DNA of 64,000 nt from assembly GCA_022414725.1 (NCBI GenBank), contig CM039462.1, positions 49,949,876 through 50,013,875 on the forward strand, read 5' to 3'. The notes below the pieces were generated by a model. The model was not told the DNA's origin. It made no database searches and saw nothing but the letters and a program-made list of their open reading frames with translations. Position 1 is the first letter of the stretch; each line of letters begins with the position of its first letter. Positions 32,177-44,527 of this stretch are shown one piece after another. The position numbers and the translations under genes were made by a program. The stretch is from Microglena sp. YARC (lineage: Eukaryota > Chlorophyta > Chlorophyceae > Chlamydomonadales > Chlamydomonadaceae).

Positions 32177-33009
32177 TTCGATGAAGATGTGTGTATATAT
32201 GCATTCAATCGCACAGGATTGTATAAATAAATACTGAGTTGGGATAAACCCTATAAACCCTATAAACCCTTCGTTGCACTTGCCTGGCGGTAGCTGTAGC
32301 GGGTGCGGTAGCGGCATCTGCAAGCGGTACAGAATGGGATTACGGCGGATTTTTTGAATTTTCTCATGAACGACTTGTACAGGCGGTTTCAAGATGGCTT
32401 TCGAAGCCCAACACTCATTATCATCATCAATCGCTTCAACACGAAGATAGTTTTCCGGTCTCCACACAAACGATGATCGCACGACGCAACGTATTCACGA
32501 TGCACAAGTCGACGCCAGAAACTGAGAAGGACCCTCCTCCTCCGATGTTACCAGGTATGAAGTGATCCGTACCGACTGAGGGAGAAGGGATCACAGGAGC
32601 CACACGAATCGACATTTCTAAAGCTACGAAAGGAATATACACAACAAAACAAATCGAAAAACAATCGCCAAGGAAACAATGGGCGTTCCTGCCTCCCGGT
32701 GATTTTTTTTTTAATTTTCAAAGCAGAAGTTAGAGCTGTACGAACGACTCGCCAACCAGATATTTAGCTCTCCGCATAATTGCGATTCCGAACATACCAG
32801 GCTCCGAAAACATTCAAACAGGGAGGCATGAACAAATGCAAATTGTATTATTTCTTACATTAAGGAATTTCTGCTACATCTGGAATTATTGGGCACACGA
32901 AGCGATATTTTCGCTTGAGCAAACTGAACACATTTATGAAAAGTTTAAGGAGAGTGGATAAATACTTGCTCTAAAGTGGCAAGAAAGAAAAGTGTCTTTA
33001 ACACAATAC
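32177..33009. repeat. Conserved ankyrin-gene spacer, copy 5
   Basis: Spacer module with a divergent inverted-repeat element (32678-32833) replacing part of it. No gene. Confidence 0.75.
32678..32833. mobile_element. Divergent inverted-repeat element, copy 4
   Basis: The left end is typical (AATGGGCGTTCCTGCC); the right end is degraded (GGGAGGCATGAAC). The interior (AAAGCAGAAGTTAGAGCTGTACGAACGACTCGCC) differs from copies 1-3 but recurs without termini at about 36174-36270, defining a second subfamily. Confidence 0.7.
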
Positions 33010-35517
33010 CTATCTTCTGTAACGATTCACAATGGCCCTGAACTCAAGTCCAGCCACCTCTGGATCCATCAGCAGCTTGCATACATAGGCGTGACCTGCC
33101 TTGGCAGCCGCTTGCAATGCTATGCTGTTGACAGAGTTCGCCAGGGCCCTGAACTCAATTCCAGCCACCTCTGGACCCATCACCAGCTTGCAGACATCGG
33201 CGTGACCGGCCTTCGCAGCCGCCCACAATGCACTGCTGTCGTTAGAGTTCGCCCGGGCCCTGAACTCAAGTCCAGCCACCTCTTGATCCATCAGCAGCTT
33301 GCATACATTGGCGTGACCTGCCTTGGCAGCCGCCCACAATGCCATGCTGTCGCTAGAGTTCCCCCGGGCCCAATACTCAAGTCCAGCCACCTCTGGATCC
33401 ATCAGCAGCTTGCAGACATCTATGTGACCTGCCTTGGCAGCCGCCCGCAATGCCCAGCTGTTGTCAGAGTTCGCCCGGGCCCTTAACTCAAGTCCAGCCA
33501 CCTCTGGATCCATCAGCAGCTTGCAGATATCTGCGTGACCTGCCCTGGCAGCCTCACGCAAGGGCCAGCTGTCGTTAGAGTTCGCCCGGGCCCTGAACTC
33601 AAGTCCAGCCACCGCTGGATCCATCAGCAGCTTGCAGACATCTGCGTGACCGGCCTTCGCAGCCGCCCACAATGCACTGCTGTCGTTATAGTTCGCCCGG
33701 GCCCTGAACTCAAGTCCAGCCACCTCTGGATCCATCAGCAGCTTGCAGACATCTGCGTGACCTTCCTTGGCAGCCGCCCACAATGCCCAGCTGTCGGTAG
33801 AGTTCGCCCGGGCCCTGAACTCAAGTCCAGCCACCGCTGGATCCATCAGCAGCTTGCAGATATCTGCGTGACCAGCCCTGGCAGCCTCACGCAAGGGCCA
33901 GCTGTCGTTAGAGTTCGCCTGGGCCCTGAACTCAATTCCAGCCACCTCTGGATCCATCAGCAGCTTGCAGACATCTGCGTGACCTTCCTTGGCAGCCGCC
34001 CACAATGCCCAGCTGTCGGTAGAGTTCGCCCGGGCCCTGAACTCAAGTCCAGCCACCGCTGGATCCATGAGCAGCTTGCAGACATCTGCGTGGCCTTCTT
34101 TGGCAGCCGCCCACAAGGCCCTGCTGTTGACAGAGTTAGCCCGGGCCCTGAACTCAAGTCCAGCCACCTTCGGATCCATGAGAAGCTTGCAGACGTCTGC
34201 GTGGCCTTCTTTGGCAGCCGCCCACAAGGCCCTGTTGGCTCTAGAGTTCGCACGGGCCCTGTACTCAAGTCCAGCCACCTCTGGATCCATGGGCAGCTTG
34301 CAGACATCTGCATGACCGACCTTCGCAACCGACCACAATGCAAAGCTGCCGCTAGAGTTCGCCCGGGCCCTATACTCAAGTCCAGCCACCTCTAGATCCA
34401 TGAGCAACTTGCAGACATCTGTGTGACCTTCCTTGACAGCCGCCCACAATGCCCTGCTGTTGCTAGAGTTCGCCCAGGCCCTGAACTCAAGTCCAGCCAC
34501 ATCTGGATCCATGAGCAGCTTGCAGACATCTGTGTGACCTTCCTTGACAGCCGCCCACAATGCCCTGCTGTTGCTAGAGTTCGCCCGGGCCCTGAACTCA
34601 AGTCCAGCCACATCTGGATCCATGAGCAGCTTGCAGACATCTGCGTGACCTTCCTTGGCAGCCGCCCACAATGCCCTGCTGTTGACAGAGTTTGCCCGGG
34701 CCCTATACTCAAGTCCGGCCACCACTGGATCCATCATCAGCAGCTTGCAGACATCTGCGTGACCTGCATTGGCCGCCGCCCACAATGCCCCGCTGTAGCC
34801 AGAGTTCGCTCGGGCCCTATACTCAAGTCCAGCCACCTATGTATCCATCAGCAGCTTGCAGACATCTGCGTGACCTGTCTTGGCAGCCGACCACAATGCC
34901 CTGCTGTAGACAGAGTTCGCCCGGGCCCTACACTCAAGTCCAGCCACCTCTGGATCCATCAGCAGTTCGCAGACATCTGCATGACCTGCCGTGGCAGCCA
35001 CCCACAAGGCACTGCTGTCGTCAGAGTTAGCCCTGGCCCTACACTCAATTCCAGCCGCCACTGGATCCATCAGCAACTTGCAGACATCTGCATGACCTTC
35101 ATTTGCAGCCACCCACAAGGCCCTGCTGTCCCTAAAGTTCGCCAGGGCCCTGAACTCAAGCCCAGCCACCGCTGGATCCCTAAGCAGCTTGCAGACATCT
35201 GCGTGACCTGCCTTGGCAGCCACATAGAGAAGCTTGTTTTCATTTTGGTTAGCCCTCAATTTTAGGCCCCCCTGAACCTGTACAAGAGGATTAGACACCA
35301 AGCATACTGCTAGAAGGTCGGCGCGCCCCCCTTTCGCCATCATCTCTCCAACTCGCTTTGGTGGTTGGATCAGTCCGGTAAGGGGCAATCCTGAAAATCT
35401 TTTGTGCAGAGTTTTACACACTAATACAATCCGCGGGTTGGAAGAGAATATGGCAATACGATCAAGAATGTCATGAGGAAACGTTAGGAATAATGATGAT
35501 CGCGTGTGCGAATGCAT
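33010..35517 (-). pseudogene. F-box ankyrin gene 7, a single nonsense codon
   Basis: ATG at 35517. F-box-like region (PHDILDRIAIFSSNPRIVLVC), linker and about 20 ankyrin repeats. The frame is continuous for about 835 codons except for one TAG at 34837-34839, where a conserved Glu codon lies in relatives; a neighbouring Pro codon has also changed. All other repeats are well conserved, so loss of function is recent, or the two halves are expressed separately, or the stop is read through. Confidence 0.85.
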
Positions 35518-36577
35518 TTCTATGAACATGTGTGTATTATGCATTCAAGCGCACAGGATGGTATAAATAAATAATGAGTTGGGATAAACTCTATAAACCC
35601 TATAAACCCTTGGTTGCACTTGCCTGGCGGTAGCGGTAGCGGGTGCGGTAGCTGTATCTGCAAGCGGTACAGAATGGGATTACGGCAGATTTTTTGTACT
35701 GAATTTAGCGCCTCATGAACGACTTGTACATAATGGGCGTTCCTGCCTCCCGGTCGATTTTGACTGGTTGCGAAACATGGTATGGAGCGGAATTGTGATT
35801 CCTTGGTGCTGATGTATCAAGCTAGCGAGTCGTTCAGGAGGCTCTAAATACTGATTATAAATTTAAAAAAATCGGCCGGGAGGCAGGAACGCCCATTACA
35901 TGCGGTATCAAGATGGCTTTCAAAGCCCAACACTCACCCTCGATCGCTTCAACACGAAGATAGTTTTCCGGTCTCCACCCAAGCGATGATCGCACGACGC
36001 AACTAATTCACGTTGCACAAGTCAACGCCAGAAACTGAGAATGACCCTCAGTCATCTCCGATGTTACCAGGTATGAAGTGATCCTTACCGACTGAGGGAG
36101 AATGGATCACATGAGCCAGAACGTCTCCTACACGAATCGACATTTCTAAAGCTACGACAGGAATAATACTTGGAATTTTCAAAGCAGAAGTTAGAGCCGT
36201 ACGAACGACTCGCCAACCAGAGATTTAGCTCTCCGCGGAATTGCGATTCCAACCAGTCCAGGCCAGGCCAAAATCTCCGATCTTGTCAATACAGATATTG
36301 TCTTTAGGAGATTGACGCAAAACATTCAAGGACTGTAAAGACACAGAAGTTACATCTTCAAAGTAGCCTGAAAAGTCAAAGTGTTGGCTCACATTGTGCG
36401 CATTAATAATCATTTCAAGCCTCATAATCACATATTTCTGCTACACACACTAGCATTAATGCTACACTCACTGAATATTTTCGCTTGAGCAAACTGAACA
36501 CATTTCTGAAAAGTTTGAGGAGAGTGGATAAATACTTGCTACACGTAACAAGAAACGTGTCTTGCCTAACACAATGC
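35518..36577. repeat. Conserved ankyrin-gene spacer, copy 6
   Basis: Spacer module containing an inverted-repeat element (35732-35897) and the interior of a divergent one (about 36174-36270). Also carries the intact, unoccupied GGACTGTAAAGACACAG site. No gene. Confidence 0.75.
35732..35897. mobile_element. 165-bp inverted-repeat element, copy 5
   Basis: Termini AATGGGCGTTCCTGCC / GGCAGGAACGCCCATT and a perfect ACAT duplication (35728-35731, 35898-35901). Confidence 0.95.
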
Positions 36578-38061
36578 CTAGCTGTCGCTAGAGTTCGCCA
36601 GGGCCCTGAACTCAAGTCCAGCCACCCCTGGATCCATCAGCAGCTTGCAGACATCGGCGTGATCTGCCTTGGCAGCCTCCCACAATGCCCGGCTGTCTCT
36701 AGAGTTCGCCCGGGCCCTATACTCAAGTCCAGCGACCGCTGCCCACAATGCACTGCTGTCGTTAGAGTTAGCCAGGGCCCTTGACACGGGGGCAGCCACC
36801 GCTGGATCCATCAAAAGCAAGCATACATCTGCGTGACCTGCCTTTACAGCCGCCCACAAGGCCCTGCTGGCGCTAGAGTTCGCCAAGCCCTCCCTGAACT
36901 CAAGTCCAGCCACCGCTGGATCCATGAGCAGCTTGCAGATATCTCCGTGACCTGCCTTTGCAGCCGCCCACAAGGCCATGCTTTTGCTATAGTTCGCCAG
37001 GGACCTGAACTCAATTCCAGCCACCTCTGGATCCATCAAAAGCAAGCAGACATCTGCGTGACCAGCCGTTGCAGCCACCCACAATGCCCTGCTGTTGACA
37101 GAGTTCGCCCTGGCCCTGAACTCAAGTCCAGCCACATCTGGATCCATGAGCAGCTTGCAGACATTTGCGTGACCGTCCTTCGCAGCACCGCCCCAAGGCC
37201 TGCTGCCGCAAGAGTTCGCAAGGGCCCTGAACTCAAGTCCAGCCACCTCTGGATCCATCAGCATCTTGAAGACATTTGCGTGACCTGCATCGGCAGCCAA
37301 ACACAAGGCTCAGCTGTTGACAAAGTTCGCCAGGGCCCTGAACTCAAGTCCAGCCACCGCTGGATCCATAAGCAGCTTGCAAACATCGGCATGACCGTCC
37401 TTCGCAGCCACCCACAAGGCCCTGCTGCCCGCTAGAGTTTGCAGGTCCTGAACTCAGTCCAGCCACCTCTGGATCCATCAGCAGCTTGCAGACATCTGCA
37501 TGACCTGCATCGGCACCCACGAACAATGCCCAGCTGTCGGTAGAGTTCGCCCGGGCCCTGAACTCAAGTCCAGACACCGCTGGATCCATCAGCAGCTTGC
37601 AGACATCTGCGTGACCTTCCTTGGCAGCCGCCCACAATGCCCAGCTGTCGCTAGAGTTTCGCTCCGGGCCCTGAACTCAAGTCCAGCCACCGCTGGATCC
37701 ATCAAGAAGCTGCAGACATCGGCGTGACCGGCCTTCGCAGCCACATAGAGAAGCTTGTTTTCATTTTGGTTCGCCCTCAATTTTTTTTTTTTTGTAGGGC
37801 CCCCATGAAAACCTGTTCAAGAGGATTGGACACCAAGGCATACTGCTAGAAGGTCCGTCGCGCCCCCCCTTTCGCCATCATCTCTCCAACTCGCTGTGGT
37901 GGTTGGATCAGTCGGGCAAGGGGCAATCCTGAAAATCTTTTGCGCAGAGTTTTGCACACTAATACAATCTTGGGGTTGTAAGAGAATAGGGCAATACGAT
38001 TAAGAATGTCATGAGGAAACGACGTTAGGAATGGAAACGATGATTGCGTGTGCGAATGCAT
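36578..38061 (-). pseudogene. F-box ankyrin gene 8, heavily disrupted
   Basis: ATG at 38061. The frame changes at several points: near 37800 (an 11-13 base T run inserted in the linker), near 37860, 37670, 37440 and 37310. At least nine ankyrin repeats are recognisable in pieces. One repeat contains an in-frame deletion. The most decayed member of the cluster. Confidence 0.8.
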
Positions 38062-38251
38062 TTCGAGATGAACACGTGTATATATGCATGCAATCGCGAA
38101 GGATGGTATAAATAAATACTGAATTGGGATAAACCCTATAAACCCTTGGTTGCACTTCCCTGGCGGTAGCGGTATCTGCAAGCGGTACAGAATGGGATCA
38201 TTTGAGGCCATCCATATTATTTGGGGCCATCCAATTTGTTTGAAACAATGC

Positions 38252-39097
38252 TTATTCCACGCATGATGCGTTTTTGTTTTTTAATACCACATCACCAAAA
38301 ATATGCAACCAATAACCGCTCGATCTCCAAGCATTTATCTCGTCAGCACTGCAATTTATGATGAAGTGACGTCCACCAAGAACAACGGCTTTTCTTGAGA
38401 AAGGCGCCATGGCGTCCACAAGGGGCACGACTACTGCGCCCTGAGCAGAACACATACATGTCCACCTTACATTCGCATCCGAAGGCCTCAACCCAAACCA
38501 GCTCAATGGATCCAGGACGTTGAGAGGGTGCAAGAGCCCTCTCCGCATGACACGCGACTCGCTCATAGGTTGCAAAACAATGGCTCAGGGTCGCGATGCC
38601 ATCGGTTGAGCAGTGCGCAAGCAAAGTGCCTCAAGCTTTGATGAAACACATCTAGATCCTCTCCATGCCGCCATGCGGTTGTCCCAAAATGGTCCCAAGA
38701 GACTCACCCTGCAAGAAGGCTACACGGTTCACGGCATGTCGCCAGCACGCAAACGCGCCACCGTGTAATGCAACCACGTATCGGCCTCACGACCCACATT
38801 ATCCAGATGCTCGAAAAAGACATCGACATCACTACACTTTGTTGTACCCAAGACATCGAACAAACGTTGCTTTGCATCTTCGGCAGTACTACCCTTGTGG
38901 AACACGAATATCCGGTACCGCTCTCCTGCAGGACGCTCCGAAAACGCAAAAGCAAGCGCGGATACACATCGTTCCACCCCCGGTTCGTTGTACCAAGCAA
39001 CCACAACGTCTGAGACCGAGCAAGACCGAGAAGATGACGATGATAGCATGTCTTTCATTTCCATGAGAAATGTGTTCGTAATAATATTATGTCTCAT
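38252..39097 (-). pseudogene. DUF3431-like protein, frameshifted
   Basis: ATG at 39097. After a Ser-rich start comes DVVVAWYNE, then RIFVFHKG, NVGREADTWLHY, and, one frame over, VAFLQGES (about 38705-38730): the order of conserved blocks of the DUF3431 family, glycosyltransferase-like proteins of fungi and protists. Two more frame changes are needed to reach a C-terminal WRSSGYWLHIFG segment ending at 38252, which fits the family end (a Trp-x-x-x-Phe-Gly block). Expected to be an enzyme acting on sugars, substrate unknown; as read it is broken. Confidence 0.6.
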
Positions 39098-39431
39098 TAC
39101 TTTTCACATGTCATACTCGAACGCCCCACAAAACAAAACAAACGAACAAGTGGTCTTGCCGTCGACCCACTTTTCTCATGCGTTAAACTGATATCGAGAT
39201 GAAATCGCAAGCAATTAAAGTGTTACACTCAATAATGGTAAAGTATTATTGTGACAGTCTCGGGATCTGGATCTGCTCTGCTCAAAGACTTGTCTTCAAG
39301 AGGGGCGGACCCCGTATGTGACGACTTCTCGACTTGTACAGGCGCTTTCAAGGTGACTTTCGAAGCCCAGCACTCATTCCTCGATCGCTTCAACACAAAT
39401 CGACGGTAGTTTTCAGTCGACCTTCACCAAA
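39098..39431. other. Intergenic with a spacer relic
   Basis: 39326-39420 is a worn copy of the ankyrin spacer (CTTGTACAGGCGCTTTCAAG...GCTTCAACAC). Nothing else recognised. Confidence 0.5.
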
Positions 39432-39689
39432 TCAACTTTGCCTTCCATTTTGGCAATAGTGTTCCGCTGGTTGCGACTTTGATTTGCTGTATCGCTGTCC
39501 TGCTCCAACTTTAAATATTCTGCTACATGTATTTCTTTCTTGTGCTATGAAATGGTCATTGATGGATTCAATCTCATTTTGAAGCTTTGCATCGTAGTCG
39601 ACAGTGCCATCATCTTTTAATGGTGTTCGTTTGATGCAACGACGACGCAAGTAATGAGGAGTGATCGTGATCGCTGAGTGATCGTTCAC
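39432..39689 (-). CDS. Possible short protein (up to 85 aa), uncertain
   Basis: Open frame beginning with GTG, no ATG; hydrophilic product with no motif recognised. Could be a gene fragment. The following 39690-40096 is AT-rich with homopolymers and shows nothing convincing. Confidence 0.2.
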   Translation of the reverse strand: MNDHSAITITPHYLRRRCIKRTPLKDDGTVDYDAKLQNEIESINDHFIAQERNTCSRIFKVGAGQRYSKSKSQPAEHYCQNGRQS

Positions 39690-40096
39690 TGTTTGATTAC
39701 TTATCCAACAGGCATGTGCATGATGATTTTTTTTTATTTTAAACCTCCCCCCCCAAAAAATTTTAATTTCTTTTGTTGGGCAAATTGGGCCAAAAAAGCA
39801 AACTAGGGGGGAGTTTTTGGGCCATAATTTCTTACTACATGTCCCCCGGACCCCAAATGTGTAATAAGAAATTCATAGGTTTGAGGATATACGGGTAGCT
39901 TAAAATTTCAACGCAAAGAAATATTGCAAAACTCGAAGTTGTGGTAGGACTCAAAATTGATTACAAGCTGACAGGTTCTTTTACAGAACGCCCAGTGTCG
40001 AGCGAAGTGTTAGAAGATAAACACATGACAAGTATGGTCAACTTGTCATAAATCTGGTCTACAAAAATCCAAAGAAAGATGCGTGTTGTTGATGGG

Positions 40097-40768
40097 CTAC
40101 AAAAAAAACCTTGATTGGTTGTTTCCACTTGCAATGTGGCTTGCTACAACCATAAGGTACACCATCAAATCACAAAACGTAGCGCGCCGTCGCGTAAGGG
40201 GTTGCCAATTGTCAGACACACACACTTTGTATTGGCTTCTTTTCCAACAGTCTTCGCATCTTGCAGCTTTGCATTCCCTTGCGAGCGCATGAAGACCCCT
40301 CGTGCGGCAGGATTTGCGCATTGAGGGCAACACCAGTTAGCACCCGAGGCACCCTCATTCTACGTCATCATGCGTCAAGTCCACTTCCACTGCTCTCTGC
40401 CCCCGTTTAAGCCACGTCGCACAGTCAGAGGACCACTACTAGGGGCCTCAGCTACGGAGTCGCGGCCAAAGATAGGCACGAATTCAGTCTTGGAAAGCAG
40501 TCTCCGCAACACAGAGGTTATCGCAGGGAAGGGCGTAGCGCTGCAAGAATGATTTGTTTCGGCAGCAAGGACACTCCCACAAAGGGCGCTCGATCTCAAC
40601 CACTGCCTCTATTCTCAAATGGGAGCCTCCTCTTGCTTCATCTGTAGTCACAGGAATAAAATCTGAAAACCCAGTGTCAGATGAGGAAATGTAAAACGAC
40701 ATCGCAAGCAAAACAATTGCATGTACCTTCGTCCTCAACGACGGACGATATTCCAAGTCCATTGACAT
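40097..40768 (-). pseudogene. Remnant with zinc-ribbon-like Cys pairs
   Basis: The minus strand holds in different frames a WECPCCRNKSF segment (about 40560-40580) and a CCPQCANPAARG segment (about 40310-40330), each a Cys-x2-Cys pair. The pieces could belong to one decayed zinc-binding protein beginning near the ATG at 40762, but the frames are broken and no family is identifiable. Confidence 0.3.
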
Positions 40769-40911
40769 TCTCCCCAGTCAGAGATCGATTCCGACGGGAC
40801 AGACAATATGGAGACCTTATCGTAGATTTAACATAAAAAACAAAACAAATCACAGTACTCGTATTGATGCTGCAAGCGGTACTCGATGTACTTGGATGTA
40901 CTTGAGTGTAC

Positions 40912-41030
40912 AATGGGCGTCCCTGCATTCGGCCGATTTTTGAGCCTGGTTCGAAAACCCATGGTCGGAGCGGATTTATGATTCTCGGTTGCTATATCTC
41001 AAGCTAGCGAGTCGTTCCGGATGTTTACGT
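40912..41030. mobile_element. Inverted-repeat element, left half only
   Basis: Starts AATGGGCGTCCCTGCATTCGG and follows the family interior to GCTAGCGAGTCGTTCCGGATG, then stops; the right terminus is missing. Confidence 0.75.
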
Positions 41031-41107
41031 CACAGACGAGGATCAGCAGTCCTGTTGAGCGCGAAGGATGTCATCGTATGATCAGGCATCAGCCAGAAAG
41101 AAGCAGT

Positions 41108-41279
41108 AATTGGGAGTTCCTGCCTCCCGGGCCCGATTTTGACGGTACAAAACCAATGGTATGGAGCGATTTGTTGATTTCCCTTGGTGCTGATGTCTCA
41201 AGCTAGCGAGTCGTTCAGGAGGCTCTAAAATCCTGATTATAAATTTAAAAAAATCGCCCAGGAGACAGGAACGCCCATT
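41108..41279. mobile_element. Inverted-repeat element, copy 6
   Basis: Left end AATTGGGAGTTCCTGCC, right end GACAGGAACGCCCATT; flanks CAGT and AAGT agree at three of four positions. It sits directly after the 3' end of the 41282-41970 gene and supplies its last codons in one frame. Confidence 0.85.
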
Positions 41280-41281
41280 AA

Positions 41282-41970
41282 GTGTAAGTAATATCAAGGG
41301 AAGCGAAGAGGGAACGCCGGCTGCTGTGAGCTCAGTGTAGACATCGATGACCCAGGCCTCCCAGTGGTGCTTGATGCGCAGCAGGCACTGGAAGCCAGCT
41401 GACAATAGCTCCTTGGCAGCTCTCGACCTCCTCCTCCAGCAGCGGGCCGGTCTCCTGGTGAGCACCGCTGTTGTTGCGTCGATCCAGGAGCTTGTCAAAT
41501 CGCTCAGCAAACTCAGGAGGCGACAGGCTTGCCTTGGTGGCCAGCCATGTGACCTCGGGAGTTGAAACCTTGTTGGACATACGTGAGCTGCTGGTGGTTT
41601 CAAAGACAGCGCCAGTTGCAGCCTGTATGACAGTTGCTGCACAGGCGCAGAGCTGAATTCTGCCAGATGCCGTGGCTGCTTTAAGCAACAGCGCCAGCTC
41701 GTCCGCTTGCTTCTCAACCTTGGCTGAAATAGCAGCTACGGTATCAGCCTTGACAGTAGCAAACAACGGCTCCTTGGAAACACAACGTGTGGAGGTGAGA
41801 TTCAGCAGGTCTCCTTGCGCGTTGCGAACCTCAAAGTCCCATGGCGGAGGTTGGAACAGCACATTTGAACTCGAAGCCAGCATGTAGAGACTGTCCTGGA
41901 TATTGTCGAAAGGCTTGAACGTCTGCTTGGAAAGCCGGATGCTGGATGTTGACAATACAATGGTGGTCAT
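41282..41970 (-). CDS. Hypothetical protein, frameshift near the 3' end
   Basis: ATG at 41970, 20-50 bases after the promoter-like element at 41990-42018. The first 180 codons read in one frame (helical, Ala/Lys-rich: TVAAISAKVEKQADELALLLKAA). Near 41430 the better continuation is in another frame (AAKELLSAGFQCLLRIKHHWEAWVIDVYTEL), which then runs to the inserted element. Family unknown. Confidence 0.5.
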
Positions 41971-41989
41971 TCTGTACAATAGTTATCAA

Positions 41990-42018
41990 ATAAAGTGGAC
42001 ACACCTTATAATCATCCA
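41990..42018 (-). promoter_or_regulatory. Promoter-like element of the 41970 gene
   Basis: On the minus strand ATTATAAGGTGTGTCCACTTTATTTGATAA; differs by one missing C from the copy at 4954-4980. Confidence 0.6.
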
Positions 42019-42037
42019 AGACTGCAAAATAATGGTA

Positions 42038-44346
42038 TCAAGGACGCGTAACATCGTCGTCGATGACTTCTACCGTCCATGATTCGTACGGCGACCCCAG
42101 AGGAGACCACCCGCCGAACTTGCAACAACACACGATTAGGACATGCGAGTCCTTATTTAACCGTCCACCGGCACCCAACAGAGACACCAACTGCCAAGTA
42201 GATGGCATGACCGCGCTCGTAGACACCGACACGCCGCCTCCCTCTCCTCCTCCTTCCGAGTATTATAGGTTGTCCGCAACCTCGCCGTTCATGGACGCCC
42301 CCAGAAGACCCGCCACAATGACAAGGAGAAGCGAAGAAGACAAGTCTATGTCAGCCCCGAACCCCTCGTCGATAGATATGCACCCCCAAGCGTCACAGAA
42401 CTCGGAGAAAAACTCCCGAAGAGCAGAAACAAAACCGTCAATATTAGAAGGTCTTTGTTGCGCAATACGAGCACGCGCATGCAAACACCACAACAAGTTG
42501 CAAGCACGCCGCCTTCGCCTAGAGCGCGCCTCTGAAGGAGGCAAACGAGACAATTCCCCTACGTTATCCCATGACAAACGAGGAGACCAATACTCGAATG
42601 TATCAGAAAGAACAGCGTCCACCTGAGATCCTACAGAACTGATAGCGACGCGCAACGAAGGATGGCACAGAGGAAGCAACACATCCCCCAAGGTACGCAA
42701 ATCGATAATATCAGAAGAAGAATTGTCAACTGCGAGAACCTGAGGAGTCGCGCCGTCTAAAAAAGGCAAGAAGAGACCGTCGCAAACATCGGTCCATCGA
42801 TAGCGACGAATGTCCGAAGGTGCTACAGTAAGACAAGCTTGTGAAGCAGCCCGCAAAGCAGTCACAGCTGAAGCAACGCTCAACACATGGTCCTCACCAG
42901 ATAACTCCCCCCCGAACCCTTGCAACAACCCCGATGGAAGGTGGTATCTTATAAAGTACGGATACGTTGATTGAGCCTCCCCCTCCTGAGCCAGACTGCA
43001 AACCATATCAGCCACGTTGGACAACACGGGGAATGCCACACGCGCAAGCCAACCAGCGTCCCCCGATAGACGGTAGGTATCCCAAAGGGACACTGCGTGC
43101 AAACAACCAGCAAAGGGGCGCAAACCATCGCTCATTGTCAACAAAAACCTCGGAGCGCCCGTCGCAGGATCGGACCAACGCCCAATATCTGACCATGGGA
43201 CCATGTCCAGGTACAACCCCGACAGTCCCAGCTCAGGAACACCATCTTCATGCAGACGAGATAAAGGAACAACATGACCACGATAAGCAGGCAAAAGCAG
43301 ACTCGACGCAATCGCCACATGCACACACGATGCCCCCGACGCAGAGGTTCCCGAAAGGTCCATCAAGCCTCCCCAAGAGGCGTGAAGCTGGTACATTGCC
43401 ATGCGCAGAGTGAAAAGGTCACGCATGAATTCGGAAGTTTCCTCCTGCAACATCCCTGCAGTCTTGGACACTATGTCAACCCCTTGACTGCCACAGAGCT
43501 TTCCCATGCCATTGTCGTGACGCGAAACGAGACTGCTTGCGGACGTACCTCTGCGCGAAGCAACGCAAGCATGGACTCGCGCGCTTTCTTTCCTCCTGAA
43601 CAACAACACAGAATGTGCAACGTGAAAGACTCCGTTTCAGGAGGGACACGCAAACGGACACGCGCCTCGCTTCCTGCGCCCTCGCCTGGAATGACATTGA
43701 ACCCCTCGCAAGTCACCTCACCCAACCCCATGTAAGAAGCAGCGAGTATTCCACCACCACCAATGCAGTCCGAGGAAGCGGCGCTCAGTATGAAGTGCTG
43801 CGCAGCAGAGGTGTTGTAAAGGGAGCCGTCGAAGGTCCACGCTGCAGCACCATTACCATATGACATCGGTGCACGGACGAAATGGTCGATGAACAACGCT
43901 TTGTCTGACACGGTGCGGGTCACATCTAGAGTCTGCATTGCAACACAAGGAAGCGTCTGCAACACGCGCACAGTCCTAGTTACCGAGCACACTACACCGT
44001 CCGACGCGTCCAGAGCCGTCTCGGATACCGAAAGAGATGCATGACGCAAATCGAAGGAAATCTTGTTCACGTTGTGGCGCATCAGGAATCCCGCCTCGTC
44101 AGGAACGTCCTCGGGAGTGAAGCGGATTCTCAGAAACTCGCACATATCCTCATCATATTCGTTGTTACGTCTCCCTGCGGCGACCGTGCGCCGGGACGAG
44201 AGACCGTCCTCGGATGTCACCATTGGCAGAAGAGCGAGCGATAGGCTGGAGAGAAGGGGGCATGCCAAGCGTGTGTAGGAAGTATGAGGGACCAAAGACG
44301 CACTCCAAGCATCGTCGGATATATCGAGTTGTTGAGCGCCCTCCAT
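42038..44346 (-). CDS. Large protein, possible (alpha/alpha)6 glycosidase, two frameshifts
   Basis: ATG at 44346. Frame 1 (44346-43471, 291 codons) has a beta-sandwich look (alternating strands, IRFTPEDVPDEAGF, HFVRAPMSYGNGAAAWTFDGS). Near 43490 it passes into frame 2 (to 42263), a helical region with YLDMVPWSDIGRW and DTYRLSGDAGWLARVAFPVLSNVADMV, the layout of six-hairpin glycosidases such as family GH65 (N-terminal beta domain, helical catalytic barrel). A third frame (42232-42038) may be the C-terminus. Catalytic Glu residues cannot be assigned with confidence, so the family call is tentative. Total about 765 codons. Confidence 0.45.
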
Positions 44347-44398
44347 GTTTGATTGCTTTGCTTCTCTCGCAATCTTTTTTTAACCTGTAATGGGCGTT

Positions 44399-44525
44399 CC
44401 TGGTATGGTATGGAGCGGAATTGTGATTCCTTGGTGCTGATGTCTCAAGCTAGCGAGTCTTTCAGGAGGCTCTAAATCCTGATTATAAATTTAAAAAAAT
44501 CGGCCGGGAGGCAGGAACGCCCAAT
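44399..44525. mobile_element. Inverted-repeat element, copy 7, internally deleted
   Basis: AATGGGCGTTCCTGG at the left and GGCAGGAACGCCCAAT at the right; about 35 bases next to the left terminus are missing. Lies directly before the Fanzor-like remnant. Confidence 0.85.
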
Positions 44526-44527
44526 AA

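Noticed and set aside
42063..43413. Pro/Thr-rich plus-strand frames opposite the possible glycosidase
   Set aside because: Composition is typical of an antisense frame; the minus strand has a start, promoter context and globular-looking sequence.
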